Source: Bradyrhizobium sp. AZCC 1610
Lineage (GTDB): Bacteria; Pseudomonadota; Alphaproteobacteria; Rhizobiales; Xanthobacteraceae
NCBI RefSeq assembly: GCF_036924515.1
Contig: NZ_JAZHRR010000001.1
Span: 2,141,001 to 2,205,000 of the forward strand
Length of the DNA: 64,000 nt
Reading direction: 5' to 3'
Shown: positions 25,836-33,103 of the stretch, one piece after another
Layout of the letters: every line of letters starts with the position of its first letter
Position numbering within the stretch: the first letter of the stretch is position 1
The notes under the pieces: model-generated
Seen by the model: the letters and a program-made list of their open reading frames with translations, nothing else
Told to the model about the DNA's origin: nothing
Database searches by the model: none
Translations under genes and position numbers: made by a program

Positions 25836-26030
25836 TTAGGTTTTCGGTGGGCGACCACGTTTGGCGAACGTCAGTCCCTGCATGTCGGCCGCATACTGAA
25901 GAATACCAGCGCGCTTCAAAGCTTCGCTTCGTGCAGGACCATGAGGCATGGCTCGTGCTTGCTCAAGCGCCACGAGCGCTTCCATATGCAAGTCCCGCTG
26001 GGGCCGATCCTCGACTTTCTTCTTGTCCAT
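25836..26030 (-). CDS. Hypothetical 64-residue protein
   Basis: Starts MDKKKVEDRPQRDLHMEALV. The central segment is helical with regularly spaced alanines and leucines (ALVALEQARAM, ARSEALKRAGILQYAADM). It ends in a basic FAKRGRPPK tail that looks like an AT-hook core. I recognise such proteins as common small hypotheticals in Bradyrhizobium but know no function. GAATGG precedes the start; no EcfG promoter of its own is evident. Confidence 0.6.
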   Translation of the reverse strand: MDKKKVEDRPQRDLHMEALVALEQARAMPHGPARSEALKRAGILQYAADMQGLTFAKRGRPPKT

Positions 26031-26082
26031 TCAAAAAGACTAGGAGGGAGCATCATCCTCTGTCTGTTCGGTTCCGGACGTT

Positions 26083-26107
26083 GGAACCCTGAGTTCACAG
26101 ATTCGTC
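26083..26107 (+). promoter_or_regulatory. Near-consensus EcfG promoter, GGAAC-N16-CGTC
   Basis: GGAAC (26083-26087), 16 bases, then CGTC (26104-26107): one mismatch in the -10 element. It is 46 bp upstream of the 52-residue gene starting at 26154. Confidence 0.45.
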
Positions 26108-26153
26108 AGGAACCAAACGACGTGCTGGCCGCTTCCAATTCTGGAGGTGTCCA

Positions 26154-26312
26154 ATGAGCAAAGAAAAGCCTGCCGATGATCCGCGCCAGCAGACGGACTG
26201 GGGATCGCACAAGCAGACCGACAAGCCCTGGAAGGGGAATCCGGAAAAGGAGCAGCGGTCGGGATCGTCAAAACCCGATCTGGAAAAGTGGCATGAGACC
26301 AACACTCATTAG
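26154..26312 (+). CDS. Hypothetical 52-residue charged protein
   Basis: ATG 26154 follows GGAGG at good spacing. The product is very hydrophilic (MSKEKPADDPRQQTDWGSHK onward) with repeated WGSHKQTDKPWKGNPEK-like charged blocks, and is probably disordered. I know similar short proteins from Bradyrhizobium without assigned function. A near-consensus EcfG promoter lies upstream, and a further short frame follows 48 bp downstream. Confidence 0.6.
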   Translation: MSKEKPADDPRQQTDWGSHKQTDKPWKGNPEKEQRSGSSKPDLEKWHETNTH

Positions 26313-26360
26313 CCGCGCGTTGGCGACGGATGGAGGCCTTGCGAATGCTCGAAGAGCAAA

Positions 26361-26516
26361 CTGAAGGAGGCGATTGTCGCAGAGCTGAAACGGCAAGCGG
26401 CGAATGATCCGCAGTCGCTTAGCATTGAGAGCTCCGACGGCCTCGTCGTCAAGGGTAGGATCGATTTGGACGATCTGGCGATGCTGATCGCGGGCGCCGT
26501 TGCAGGAGGACCGTAA
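26361..26516 (+). CDS. Hypothetical 51-residue protein with non-canonical start
   Basis: The frame encodes KEAIVAELKRQAANDPQSL and then DGLVVKGRIDLDDLAMLIAG, a clean helix-strand-helix pattern that looks protein-coding. There is no ATG, GTG or TTG in frame ahead of it after the last upstream stop at 26313. CTG 26361 is the only near-cognate codon placed where relatives would start, so it is either a CTG start or a gene that lost its start codon. Domain unknown. Confidence 0.4.
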   Translation: MKEAIVAELKRQAANDPQSLSIESSDGLVVKGRIDLDDLAMLIAGAVAGGP

Positions 26517-26558
26517 CGGCTTTTCGGGAAGCCTGCCTTCCGCCGGCAAGCTGAATCA

Positions 26559-26583
26559 GGAACAGAGATTGCCGCCGGACGTT
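26559..26583 (+). promoter_or_regulatory. EcfG-type promoter, GGAAC-N16-CGTT
   Basis: GGAAC (26559-26563), 16 bases, then CGTT (26580-26583), an exact consensus match. It ends 25 bp before the ATG at 26609. Confidence 0.7.
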
Positions 26584-26608
26584 CTCCCAGAAATGGTTGG
26601 ACGTAGAC

Positions 26609-26845
26609 ATGACGGAACCGCTGCCCCTGCTGATAGAGAGTTCGATTGAAATCGCCTGGGACTATCTCGACCGTACCGGGGAGTTGGGCGATGCGATGGT
26701 GGCCGGCCGCTTTCTCAGCGACACGATAGAGTTGATGGTGCGCCACGGCGAGCGGCGGCGGTTGATGCTGGCCAACAAGGCAATCACGGCCTATCAACAA
26801 TTCAGGCGGCAGCAGTCCATACCTCCCGTGCTCGCCTCGGCCTAA
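26609..26845 (+). CDS. Hypothetical 78-residue helical protein, probable stress gene
   Basis: Starts at ATG 26609; a TTG twelve bases earlier would lie too close to the promoter. The product has helical segments SSIEIAWDYLDRTGELGDAM and FLSDTIELMVRHGERRRLML, and ends in an Arg/Gln-rich helix. No signal peptide or membrane segment. I know similar small proteins in Bradyrhizobium without function. The exact EcfG promoter just upstream supports the call. Confidence 0.65.
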   Translation: MTEPLPLLIESSIEIAWDYLDRTGELGDAMVAGRFLSDTIELMVRHGERRRLMLANKAITAYQQFRRQQSIPPVLASA

Positions 26846-27123
26846 TGGCCGTTCACTTGTTTGCGTCGGAACCCCCTTGCGCGAGTGCTGGTTCACCAAG
26901 CACGCGAACATGAAAAAGAACGACGACGGGAGCGGTCACCGGAAAAATGAAGTCCTGCAGTTCGTCCAGCAGTGCCCCTTCCAGCATGGAGAATGCCGGG
27001 ACCGGCACTAAAAAATAATTCCGGCGCTCGGCCTGGCGGCCTTTGAACCCTTGGCGAATGCCGCTGGCCTGCGAGGCAGCGGCATTCGCCTGAAAGCAGC
27101 TATTCGACATTGGTGCGTGAGTA
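26846..27123. other. Region without a convincing gene
   Basis: Two weak frames are visible. On the plus strand 26910-27011 encodes 33 residues (MKKNDDGSGHRKNEVLQFVQ onward) with Cys and His near the end but no good ribosome site. On the minus strand 26853-27110 encodes 85 residues with no recognisable family. Neither is supported enough to call. No promoter, repeat or RNA structure stands out. Confidence 0.4.
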
Positions 27124-27435
27124 TCAGGCCTGATCCGGCGCTTCTTCGAGGTTGTCCAGCTTCACGAGATAGGCCAACAGCAGGTCTCCCTGCGTCGGCA
27201 CGGCATCCCGCGCGACCCCCCGATACGTGGCAATTTCATTCTCGGTCGAGCGCCGAGCCCGGAGCCGCGCCTTGCCATCCCATAGGGGTGAACCGTTCGA
27301 CATCAGGCCGGCGATGTCGCGACGCAGCCAATGCTCGTGACAAAGTTGCTGGGATTCTCGCAAGTTCTTGGCTTCGAAAGCGAGAGTGGGTCTTCCGCCG
27401 ATATCCAGGGTAAAAATTGGAGGCAGCAGCGTCAT
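27124..27435 (-). CDS. Hypothetical 103-residue protein
   Basis: ATG 27435 overlaps the stop of the 37-residue membrane peptide gene in an ATGA, which fixes the start (MTLLPPIFTLDIGGRPTLAF). The conserved-looking core includes AFEAKNLRESQQLCHEHWLR and a DGKARLRARR segment, and it ends acidic. I recognise this as a common rhizobial hypothetical family and know no function. It is the last of three overlapping genes. Confidence 0.65.
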   Translation of the reverse strand: MTLLPPIFTLDIGGRPTLAFEAKNLRESQQLCHEHWLRRDIAGLMSNGSPLWDGKARLRARRSTENEIATYRGVARDAVPTQGDLLLAYLVKLDNLEEAPDQA

Positions 27436-27545
27436 CCAACCCACGCCATATATCTGATGACAATGAAGAGGCCGACGGCACCGACGGCAATAAACGCGCA
27501 GGATATTCCGATCCGCATTGCAATCCGAATGACAGTCAGACTCAT
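27432..27545 (-). CDS. 37-residue single-pass membrane peptide
   Basis: ATG 27545 lies within the stop of the upstream 61-residue frame (ATGA), and its own stop lies within the next ATG. The peptide is one hydrophobic helix (IGISCAFIAVGAVGLFIVIR) with short charged ends. It is too short for most gene finders, but the two exact 4-bp overlaps strongly suggest it is translated. Confidence 0.55.
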   Translation of the reverse strand: MSLTVIRIAMRIGISCAFIAVGAVGLFIVIRYMAWVG

Positions 27546-27727
27546 GCCAGCGGCCTGATCTTATCCGTTAAACGGTTCAGTTCCCCCGAGTCGAAGCGGG
27601 TCCGCAACGAACCGGATTTCGAGGCGCCGCACTCTGCGCATTCGAGTATCCGCCGAATAGCCGGCGCCCAAGCCGACGTTTGCCAATCACATTCGGGCCA
27701 GGCAGCTGACACAACGCCGACATCCAC
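27542..27727 (-). CDS. Hypothetical 61-residue Cys-containing protein
   Basis: Begins at GTG 27727 and overlaps the membrane peptide gene by 4 bp. It has a CDWQTSAWAP segment and an ILECAECGASKSG motif, with three cysteines that could belong to a small zinc-binding knuckle. No ribosome site is obvious, and the true start may be internal. It is called mainly because of the translational coupling. Confidence 0.45.
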   Translation of the reverse strand: MDVGVVSAAWPECDWQTSAWAPAIRRILECAECGASKSGSLRTRFDSGELNRLTDKIRPLA

Positions 27728-27856
27728 GAGAGCGCGGCGAGCATTGGTTGCCTCGCTACAAAAATAGCCTGCAACCGGTTTGTCGTCTGTCTGATCCCTG
27801 ACACATGATTTCCGGAAATATGATTCGAAAGGGTCTCCGCTTTCCGGTGGGAGGAA

Positions 27857-28003
27857 TTGCGAAGCCGCAAATCCGGCACGCTGAAGAGCGGCCGATCCGG
27901 CAAGAACGTAAAGAGCAGGAAACAGGCGACCGCGATCGGCCTGTCCGAAGCCCGGAAGAAGGGCGCCAAGGTGCCGAAGAAGCGTTCGAAGAAGAAGTCC
28001 TGA
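27857..28003 (+). CDS. Lys/Arg-rich DUF6496-like small basic protein, uncertain start
   Basis: The frame encodes KSGRSGKNVKSRKQATAIGL, then SEARKKGAKVPKKRSKKKS, a pattern I recognise from the DUF6496-like basic proteins common in rhizobia (RKQA-x-AIGLSEARKKG). No ATG is available after the upstream stop. TTG 27857, with GGAGG almost adjacent, is the only usual start codon, and spacing is poor. It could be a gene with a TTG start or a remnant that lost its start. The 130-residue minus-strand frame opposite is its shadow. Confidence 0.45.
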   Translation: MRSRKSGTLKSGRSGKNVKSRKQATAIGLSEARKKGAKVPKKRSKKKS

Positions 28004-28008
28004 AGGGC

Positions 28009-28161
28009 TCAGTCCAACCGGGCCAGATCGGCGGCCGGATAGGCCACCATCCAGTCGTCGAGTAGTTCATCTCCGAAATCATCGAACGCACGGAATCGGT
28101 AACGCTCTGGATTTCGGGACGGCATCTTGCGGTTTCGAGGGAACGTGGGTTTGGCTGCCAT
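28009..28161 (-). CDS. Possible 50-residue acidic-tailed protein under an EcfG promoter
   Basis: ATG 28161 opens a 50-codon frame with a basic N-terminus (MAAKPTFPRNRK) and an acidic C-terminal half (FRAFDDFGDELLDDWMVAYP). A second in-frame ATG lies at 28125. An exact EcfG-type promoter (28213-28238) is 52 bp upstream in the right orientation. No family recognised. The gene was picked because it is the first frame downstream of that promoter. Confidence 0.45.
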   Translation of the reverse strand: MAAKPTFPRNRKMPSRNPERYRFRAFDDFGDELLDDWMVAYPAADLARLD

Positions 28162-28212
28162 CGGTCTTCGCCGCTCCGTCGGCATTCCCCCCGTCTGTAT
28201 GATGAGCGTTAA

Positions 28213-28238
28213 AACGGCGAGCGGCTGATCGAGGTTCC
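28213..28238 (-). promoter_or_regulatory. EcfG-type promoter, GGAAC-N17-CGTT
   Basis: On the minus strand, GGAAC (28238-28234), 17 bases, then CGTT (28216-28213). Exact consensus. The only frame immediately downstream is the 50-residue one starting at 28161. Confidence 0.65.
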
Positions 28239-28313
28239 TGTAACGTCGTGAAAAAGAACGGCGGCGTCACTGGTGACGTTTCTTCTCGTCATCCCGTTCT
28301 ATCTCTTTGATTC

Positions 28314-28362
28314 GAGTATGAATCTTTCGGAAAACCGGTGGCCGCTTTTCCGGATCATGCTC
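28314..28362. repeat. Palindromic intergenic repeat, second type
   Basis: The ends GAGTATGA (28314-28321) and TCATGCTC (28355-28362) pair with one mismatch, and the inner arms CGGAAAA (28328-28334) and TTTTCCG (28346-28352) pair perfectly. I recognise this hairpin element from Bradyrhizobium intergenic regions. It abuts the truncated SDR remnant and supplies that frame's stop codon region. Confidence 0.6.
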
Positions 28363-28484
28363 TAGCTAGGCCAGCGGCGGCTGACCGTTGGAAGCAGAAG
28401 ATGGGGCCGCGCGCGCGCGGTGGCCTCGCCAATGCCGGAGGCGGCGCCTGTCACGATGACGACCTTCCCCTCAAAGCGCTTCAT
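28362..28484 (-). pseudogene. Truncated short-chain dehydrogenase/reductase (SDR) remnant
   Basis: ATG 28484 opens a frame encoding MKRFEGKVVIVTGAASGIGE, the SDR nucleotide-binding start with the TGxxxGIG motif. After about 25 residues the similarity ends in an unrelated RPHLLLPTVSRRWPS tail, and the frame stops at the edge of the palindromic repeat. A full SDR has about 250 residues, so at least 90% is lost. Deletion to the repeat is the simplest explanation. Confidence 0.75.
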
Positions 28485-28529
28485 GGCCGCTCATTTCGCA
28501 ACAGGGTCATTCAAGCGGGCTTGCGCAGA

Positions 28530-28961
28530 TCAAACCTGTACATGTTGCCCGCCGGGCCGCGAAATTCCGTATAACGCCGCGCCCGTGCCGTTGCCGCCCT
28601 GAACCAGCGCGATGTCGCCCAGCGCAATGATGCCGACGAGCTGCTTGTTGCGATTGAGCACTGGCAGGCGACGGACCTGGATGTCACCCATGTTCGCGCT
28701 CACCTCGTCGAGATCCTGATCGTCGTAGCAATACTTGACGTCGGCCGTCATCACGTCGCCGACCCGTCCCTCCGGGCCTCGGCCCATGCCGATACCGCGG
28801 ATCGCGATATCGCGGTCGGAGATCATGCCGACCAGGCGGTCATTGTCGGTCACCGGCAGCAATCCGACGCCGAGCGCCGCCATGGCCTGCGCGGCGTCCT
28901 TCAACGTGTCATCGGGAGTGCAGAGCTGAACCTCAGGCGTCATCACATCGGAAACTTTCAT
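28530..28961 (-). CDS. Tandem CBS-domain protein
   Basis: A 143-residue protein made of one CBS pair. The first CBS runs from about residue 7 (VMTPEVQLCTPDDTL) to VGMISDRDIAIRG, the second from VMTADVKYCYDDQDL to LVGIIALGDIALV. Such stand-alone Bateman modules bind adenine nucleotides and often act in stress or energy sensing. The start at ATG 28961 follows GGAGAGG, and a longer in-frame start is unlikely. An EcfG-like promoter with a TGTT -10 lies 36 bp upstream. Confidence 0.9.
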   Translation of the reverse strand: MKVSDVMTPEVQLCTPDDTLKDAAQAMAALGVGLLPVTDNDRLVGMISDRDIAIRGIGMGRGPEGRVGDVMTADVKYCYDDQDLDEVSANMGDIQVRRLPVLNRNKQLVGIIALGDIALVQGGNGTGAALYGISRPGGQHVQV

Positions 28962-28996
28962 GTGAGCCTCTCCGTTTGGCCGTTGCTTCACCGGCT

Positions 28997-29021
28997 AACA
29001 GGCCACGCCGACCGCCGTTCC
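28997..29021 (-). promoter_or_regulatory. EcfG-like promoter, GGAAC-N16-TGTT
   Basis: On the minus strand, GGAAC (29021-29017), 16 bases, then TGTT (29000-28997). The GTT core is kept and the first -10 base is T instead of C. It drives the CBS gene if functional. Confidence 0.5.
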
Positions 29022-29104
29022 TGCCCGGCAAATGAAATATTGCCGACTCCGGCGGAGAGCTTCAGACTGAGCTGAAGTCTCTCGCCGAGTTTCTCCTGGT
29101 CTGT

Positions 29105-29428
29105 TTACCAGCGGTCGTTGTCGACGCCGACGCCCACGCTCACGCCGGGGGCGCGGATACCGACGCCGGCTCGCGGCTCGTCCCAGTCGCGATAGCGTCG
29201 ACGCTCGATATATCGCTCGCGCGGTGCATAGGCGTATGAATCGCGGACGATCACGCGGCTGCGGCCGCGGGTGCGATAGCAGCGCCCGTCGTCGTCACAG
29301 ACCATGCGGACCTGCTGTATCAGGTCGGAGTTCGTATATTCGCTGCTGGTGTAGATGTCAGACGCATTTGCGCTGCCGGTCAGGAGCGCACCCGCGCCGG
29401 CCAGCAGGCCGATTGCGATCTTCCTCAT
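29105..29428 (-). CDS. Hypothetical secreted protein, Arg/Tyr-rich
   Basis: The 107-residue product starts at ATG 29428 after GGAGGAA and has a clear Sec signal (MRKIAIGLLAGAGALLTGSA, cleavage near NAS). The mature part has one Cys pair (VCDDDGRC), then an Arg/Tyr-rich stretch (YAPRERYIERRRYRDW) and a Gly/Val-rich tail (APGVSVGVGVDNDRW). Similar small periplasmic proteins are frequent in Bradyrhizobium; the function is unknown. Confidence 0.75.
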   Translation of the reverse strand: MRKIAIGLLAGAGALLTGSANASDIYTSSEYTNSDLIQQVRMVCDDDGRCYRTRGRSRVIVRDSYAYAPRERYIERRRYRDWDEPRAGVGIRAPGVSVGVGVDNDRW

Positions 29429-29630
29429 TAAGTTCCTCCTCATTCGAATGCTGCCCTCGGGGCTCAAAGCATCGCTCTCGCTTTGGTTCCGGCGCGGGAA
29501 GCAATCAGACCGGAGTTCCATCGGCCCGGAGTGGGCGCGCCGATGGTGGCCGATGAGATCGGCCTGGGCGTCATCGTCGCACAGGCAACCACGCCGCGAT
29601 TCGGGCGTTGGCCTGCGTGGAGCATCGATA

Positions 29631-30086
29631 ATGACCAATGAACCGACCCCCGCCATCTCTCACAATGCACTCGTTCTGATCGGCGACGGCCAAAAGGCGC
29701 TCTTTCTGCGCAACAAAGGTACCGCGCGGCAGGTCAAGTTCGAAGTCGAGCAAATCCTGGAACAGGACAATCCGGCAACTCGCGAGCAGGGCACTGATCG
29801 TCCGGGGCGCGTCGTCTCAAGCGTCGGCGCGGCGCGAAGCGCGGTAGAGGAGGCTGACTGGCACCACATCGCAAAGGAGCGGTTCGCCGGAGAGATCGCA
29901 GAAGCGCTCTACCGTCATGCTCACAACAATCGTTTCGACAAGCTCGTCGTGATAGCGCCGGCGAAGATTCTCGGCAACCTGCGCAAGGCATTTCATGCCG
30001 AGGTTACAGATCGGATCGTGGGCGAGATTCCGAAGCAATTAACTTCGCATCCGATACCGCAGATCGAAAGGCTGGTGGCGGCCTAG
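29631..30086 (+). CDS. Host attachment protein family (baeRF-type fold)
   Basis: A 151-residue soluble protein of the family annotated as 'protein required for attachment to host cells'. Features are the NALVLIGDGQKALFLRN start (residues 12-28), a DRPGRVVSS segment, and the C-terminal FDKLVVIAPAKILGNLRK block, the conserved nucleotidase-like core of the family. The annotation comes from an Agrobacterium phenotype; a translation-factor-like role is equally possible. No upstream EcfG site was found. Confidence 0.8.
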   Translation: MTNEPTPAISHNALVLIGDGQKALFLRNKGTARQVKFEVEQILEQDNPATREQGTDRPGRVVSSVGAARSAVEEADWHHIAKERFAGEIAEALYRHAHNNRFDKLVVIAPAKILGNLRKAFHAEVTDRIVGEIPKQLTSHPIPQIERLVAA

Positions 30087-30146
30087 CCATGTATCGGCTG
30101 GGCCATGGCGGTTGCAACTCCACGACCATCGGGCGCCGAGCCGTCG

Positions 30147-31682
30147 TCAGGTCACCGGGCCCGGATTGAACAGCGCAAGCGAGTTGGTGAGCTTCCAGTG
30201 TTCGGCCCAGGTCTCGCGGCCGCTCGCCACATCGAGCATGAGTCGGAATATCTCCCAGCCCACGTCTTCGATCGTTGCTTCGCCGGTTGCGATGCTGCCG
30301 GCGTCAACGTCGATCAAATCGTGCCAGCGCTGTTTCAACTCGCTGCGCGTCGAGACCTTGATGACCGGCACAGCGGCAAGCCCGTAGGGCGTGCCACGGC
30401 CGGTGGTGAAGACGTGCAGCGTCATGCCCGAGGCCAATTGCAGCGTACCGCAGACGAAATCGCTTGCGGGCGTTGCCGCAAAAATCAGCCCTTTTTGGCT
30501 TACCCGCTCACCCGGCGCTAGCACGCCCGCGATCGGGCTGGTGCCTGACTTGATCACCGAACCCATCGCCTTCTCGACGATGTTGGAGAGGCCACCCTTC
30601 TTGTTGCCCGGCGTGGTGTTGGCGCTGCGGTCGGCCTCGCCGCCGGCAAGATAGCGATCATACCAGGCCATCTCGCGAACCAGCGCATCCGCAACGTCCT
30701 GGTTCGCCGCGCGCGGCGTCAGCAGATGAATGGCGTCGCGCACCTCAGTTACTTCGGAAAACATCACGGTGGCGCCGGCGCGTACCAGGAGATCTGCGGC
30801 GAAGCCCAGCGCCGGATTGGCAGTCACACCGGAGAACGCATCGCTGCCGCCGCATTGCATGCCGACCACCAGCGCCGACGCCGGACAGGTTTCGCGGCGC
30901 CGCTGGTTCAATATCTTGAGGCGCGCGTCGGCCATCTGCACGATCTCCTCGACGATTTCGCCGAAGCCGGTGAGGCCTTCGTCCTGCATGCGCATGATTT
31001 CGTCATCGGCGCTCATGCCCTCGGGCAACAACAATTCCGGCTGCAGCTTCTCGCAGCCGAGGCCAACGATCAGCACCTCGCCGCCGAAATTGGGATTGCG
31101 CGCAAGGTTCTGCAGCGTGCGAATCGGGACGGCGGCGCCCGGCGCGTTGATCGCAACGCCGCAGCCATAGGCATGCGTGATCGCCACCACGCCGTCGACG
31201 TTGGGATATTTCGGCAACAGCTCCTTGCGGATCCGGTCCAGCGCGAACTCGACCGTGCCGGCGACGCATTGCACGCTGGTCGAGATCGCGAGGATGTTGC
31301 GGGTGCCGACCGAACCGTCGGCATTGCGATAGCCTTCGAACGTGTAGCCTTCCAGCGGCGGCAGCCTGATCGCGTCGCCGTTCGGCGTCGGCAGATTGTC
31401 GAACGACGGCGCGTCGGGCATTTGCACCAGCGATTCCTTGACCCAGCTCCCCCTCGCGATCGGCGCCGCGGCATGGCCGATGACCTCTCCGTAGCGGCGA
31501 ATGACTTCGCCCTCGTTGATGTCAGTGAGGGCAACCTTGTGTCCCTGCGGAATCTGCTCGATCAGCCGCAGCCCGCAGGCAAATTCGGCACCCGGGTGCA
31601 GACCTCCGCGGTTCGCGACGATCGCGACGTTATCGTCCGCCTGCATGCGGATGTAGAGCGGTTTCGCGGTGACGGGCTGCAT
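30147..31682 (-). CDS. garD: Galactarate dehydratase (UxaA/GarD family)
   Basis: A 511-residue cytosolic enzyme. Its sequence follows E. coli GarD closely: IPQGHKVAL near residue 55, [48 protein letters not shown], and the FNPGPVT C-terminus where GarD has FNPAPVT. It should dehydrate galactarate to 5-dehydro-4-deoxy-D-glucarate with an iron centre. ATG 31682 is used because alignment starts there; in-frame starts at 31733 and 31754 exist. It is divergent from ytfQ. KdgD, encoded at 44428-45378, takes its product. Confidence 0.93.
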   Translation of the reverse strand: MQPVTAKPLYIRMQADDNVAIVANRGGLHPGAEFACGLRLIEQIPQGHKVALTDINEGEVIRRYGEVIGHAAAPIARGSWVKESLVQMPDAPSFDNLPTPNGDAIRLPPLEGYTFEGYRNADGSVGTRNILAISTSVQCVAGTVEFALDRIRKELLPKYPNVDGVVAITHAYGCGVAINAPGAAVPIRTLQNLARNPNFGGEVLIVGLGCEKLQPELLLPEGMSADDEIMRMQDEGLTGFGEIVEEIVQMADARLKILNQRRRETCPASALVVGMQCGGSDAFSGVTANPALGFAADLLVRAGATVMFSEVTEVRDAIHLLTPRAANQDVADALVREMAWYDRYLAGGEADRSANTTPGNKKGGLSNIVEKAMGSVIKSGTSPIAGVLAPGERVSQKGLIFAATPASDFVCGTLQLASGMTLHVFTTGRGTPYGLAAVPVIKVSTRSELKQRWHDLIDVDAGSIATGEATIEDVGWEIFRLMLDVASGRETWAEHWKLTNSLALFNPGPVT

Positions 31683-31866
31683 GTCGAATCCTTGTTCACT
31701 GGCGGCATCAGACAACGCGTAGCGGCGCTGCATGATCGAGGCAATCAAGGTCAAACCACGCCTGTTATCAAGCGGCCTTCAGGGAAGAAGCCGGCGGCTA
31801 CGAGCTCGATATCCGGCCGTATGGGGAATTAATCCTAGCTTGGCGACGGCGTCAGCCGGAACCTAT

Positions 31867-31885
31867 TAGTCAAATAATATTACTA
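31867..31885. promoter_or_regulatory. TAGT-N11-ACTA dyad in the garD-ytfQ intergenic region
   Basis: The 325-bp divergent region between garD and ytfQ (31683-32007) holds an AT-rich patch with TAGT-N11-ACTA and a direct repeat of AGTCA at 17-bp spacing (31868 and 31885). It is a candidate operator for the FadR-type regulator at 36610. Nothing else stands out in the region. Confidence 0.3.
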
Positions 31886-32007
31886 GTCAGGACCGATCTT
31901 CCGTGAAATATTGCCCGCGCTGCCGACAATGGACAGCTCTAGAGGTGCCTTGATACCAAATTCGGGCATGCAGGCACCCTGAACAACATTTTGGGAGAAC
32001 GCGCCTC

Positions 32008-32973
32008 ATGACCTCCAAAGCCCTCCTTGCGGCCACCGCCCTGGTCGCCATCACGCTTTCACTTCCGGCAACCGCCGCTGAACTCACCGTCGGCTTTTCG
32101 CAGATCGGATCCGAATCCGGCTGGCGGGCGGCGGAGACCTCCGTCTCCAAATCGGAAGCCGCCAAGCGCAAGGTCACGCTTAAGATCGCCGACGCCCAGC
32201 AGAAGCAAGAGAACCAAATCAAGGCGATCCGGTCCTTCATCGCCCAAAGCGTCGACGCGATCTTCCTCGCACCTGTCGTGTCGAGCGGCTGGGACGCGGT
32301 GTTGAAGGAGGCGAAGGAAGCCAAGATTCCGGTCGTGCTGCTCGATCGCGACATCGATCCTTCGGGCAAGGAGCTTTATCTAACCGCGGTCACCTCGGAC
32401 AGCGTGCATGAAGGTGCCGTTGCCGGCGAATGGCTGGCGAAGGCCGTGGCGGGGAAGGCATGCAATGTCGTCGAGCTGCAGGGCACGGTTGGCGCGAGCG
32501 TCGCGACCAATCGCAAGAAGGGCTTTGACGGCGTCATCGCCAAGAACGCCAACCTCAAGGTGGTGCGCAGCCAGACCGGCGACTTCACCCGCGCCAAGGG
32601 CAAGGAGGTGATGGAGAGCTTCATCAAGGCCGAAGGCGGCGGCAAGACGATTTGCGCGGTCTACGCCCATAACGACGACATGATGGTCGGTGCGATCCAG
32701 GCGATGAAGGAAGCCGGCCTCAAGCCGGGCAAGGACGTCCTGACGGTGTCGATCGATGCGGTGCCTGACATCTTCAAGGCGATCGCGGCCGGTGAGGCAA
32801 ACGCCACCGTGGAGTTGACGCCGAACATGGCGGGTCCGGCGCTCGACGCCATCATGGCCTTCAAGGCGAAGGGAACGGTGCCGCCGAAGTGGATCCAGAC
32901 GGAGTCGAATCTCTATACGGCTGCCGACGATCCGCAGAAGATCTATGACAGCAAGAAAGGCCTTGGCTACTGA
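32008..32973 (+). CDS. ytfQ: Galactofuranose-type ABC transporter binding protein
   Basis: A 321-residue periplasmic protein with a signal peptide (LLAATALVAITLSLPATA). It is very close to E. coli YtfQ: LTVGFSQIGSESGWRAAET at the mature N-terminus, VVELQGTVGASVA, SQTGDFTRAKGKEVMESFIK, and VYAHNDDMMVGAIQAM. YtfQ binds galactofuranose and related hexoses. It is the first gene of the plus-strand sugar operon and is followed by a strong hairpin before ytfR. Confidence 0.95.
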   Translation: MTSKALLAATALVAITLSLPATAAELTVGFSQIGSESGWRAAETSVSKSEAAKRKVTLKIADAQQKQENQIKAIRSFIAQSVDAIFLAPVVSSGWDAVLKEAKEAKIPVVLLDRDIDPSGKELYLTAVTSDSVHEGAVAGEWLAKAVAGKACNVVELQGTVGASVATNRKKGFDGVIAKNANLKVVRSQTGDFTRAKGKEVMESFIKAEGGGKTICAVYAHNDDMMVGAIQAMKEAGLKPGKDVLTVSIDAVPDIFKAIAAGEANATVELTPNMAGPALDAIMAFKAKGTVPPKWIQTESNLYTAADDPQKIYDSKKGLGY

Positions 32974-32988
32974 TCGGCCTTAAGTCGT

Positions 32989-33017
32989 GCCGCCGGGTCC
33001 TGAACGGGCCCGGCGGC
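32989..33017 (+). other. Hairpin between ytfQ and ytfR
   Basis: A 12-bp stem (left 32989-33000, right 33006-33017, one G-T pair) with a TGAAC loop begins 15 bp after the ytfQ stop. It is followed by AAAAG and no T-run. Probably protects the ytfQ message or attenuates read-through into the ATPase gene. Confidence 0.6.
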
Positions 33018-33103
33018 AAAAGCCTTCTCGGCGAATCCGCCTCCTAAGGCGAACATGCCGGGCATTCGCGTTCGACGCGAATGTCGGTGGGAGTGATGTC
33101 GGC

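Noticed and set aside
26853..27110. An 85-codon minus-strand frame as a gene
   Set aside because: No ribosome site, no family, and an equally weak frame on the other strand; not enough support.
27577..27969. A 130-codon minus-strand frame with a Phe/Pro-rich hydrophobic segment
   Set aside because: It is the complement of the Lys/Arg-rich DUF6496-like frame and overlaps the 61-residue gene; the Phe-rich composition is what antisense lysine codons give.
24426..28362. Palindromic repeats as CRISPR units or IS ends
   Set aside because: The two elements differ in sequence, are not arrayed with spacers, and no transposase gene or target duplication is visible.
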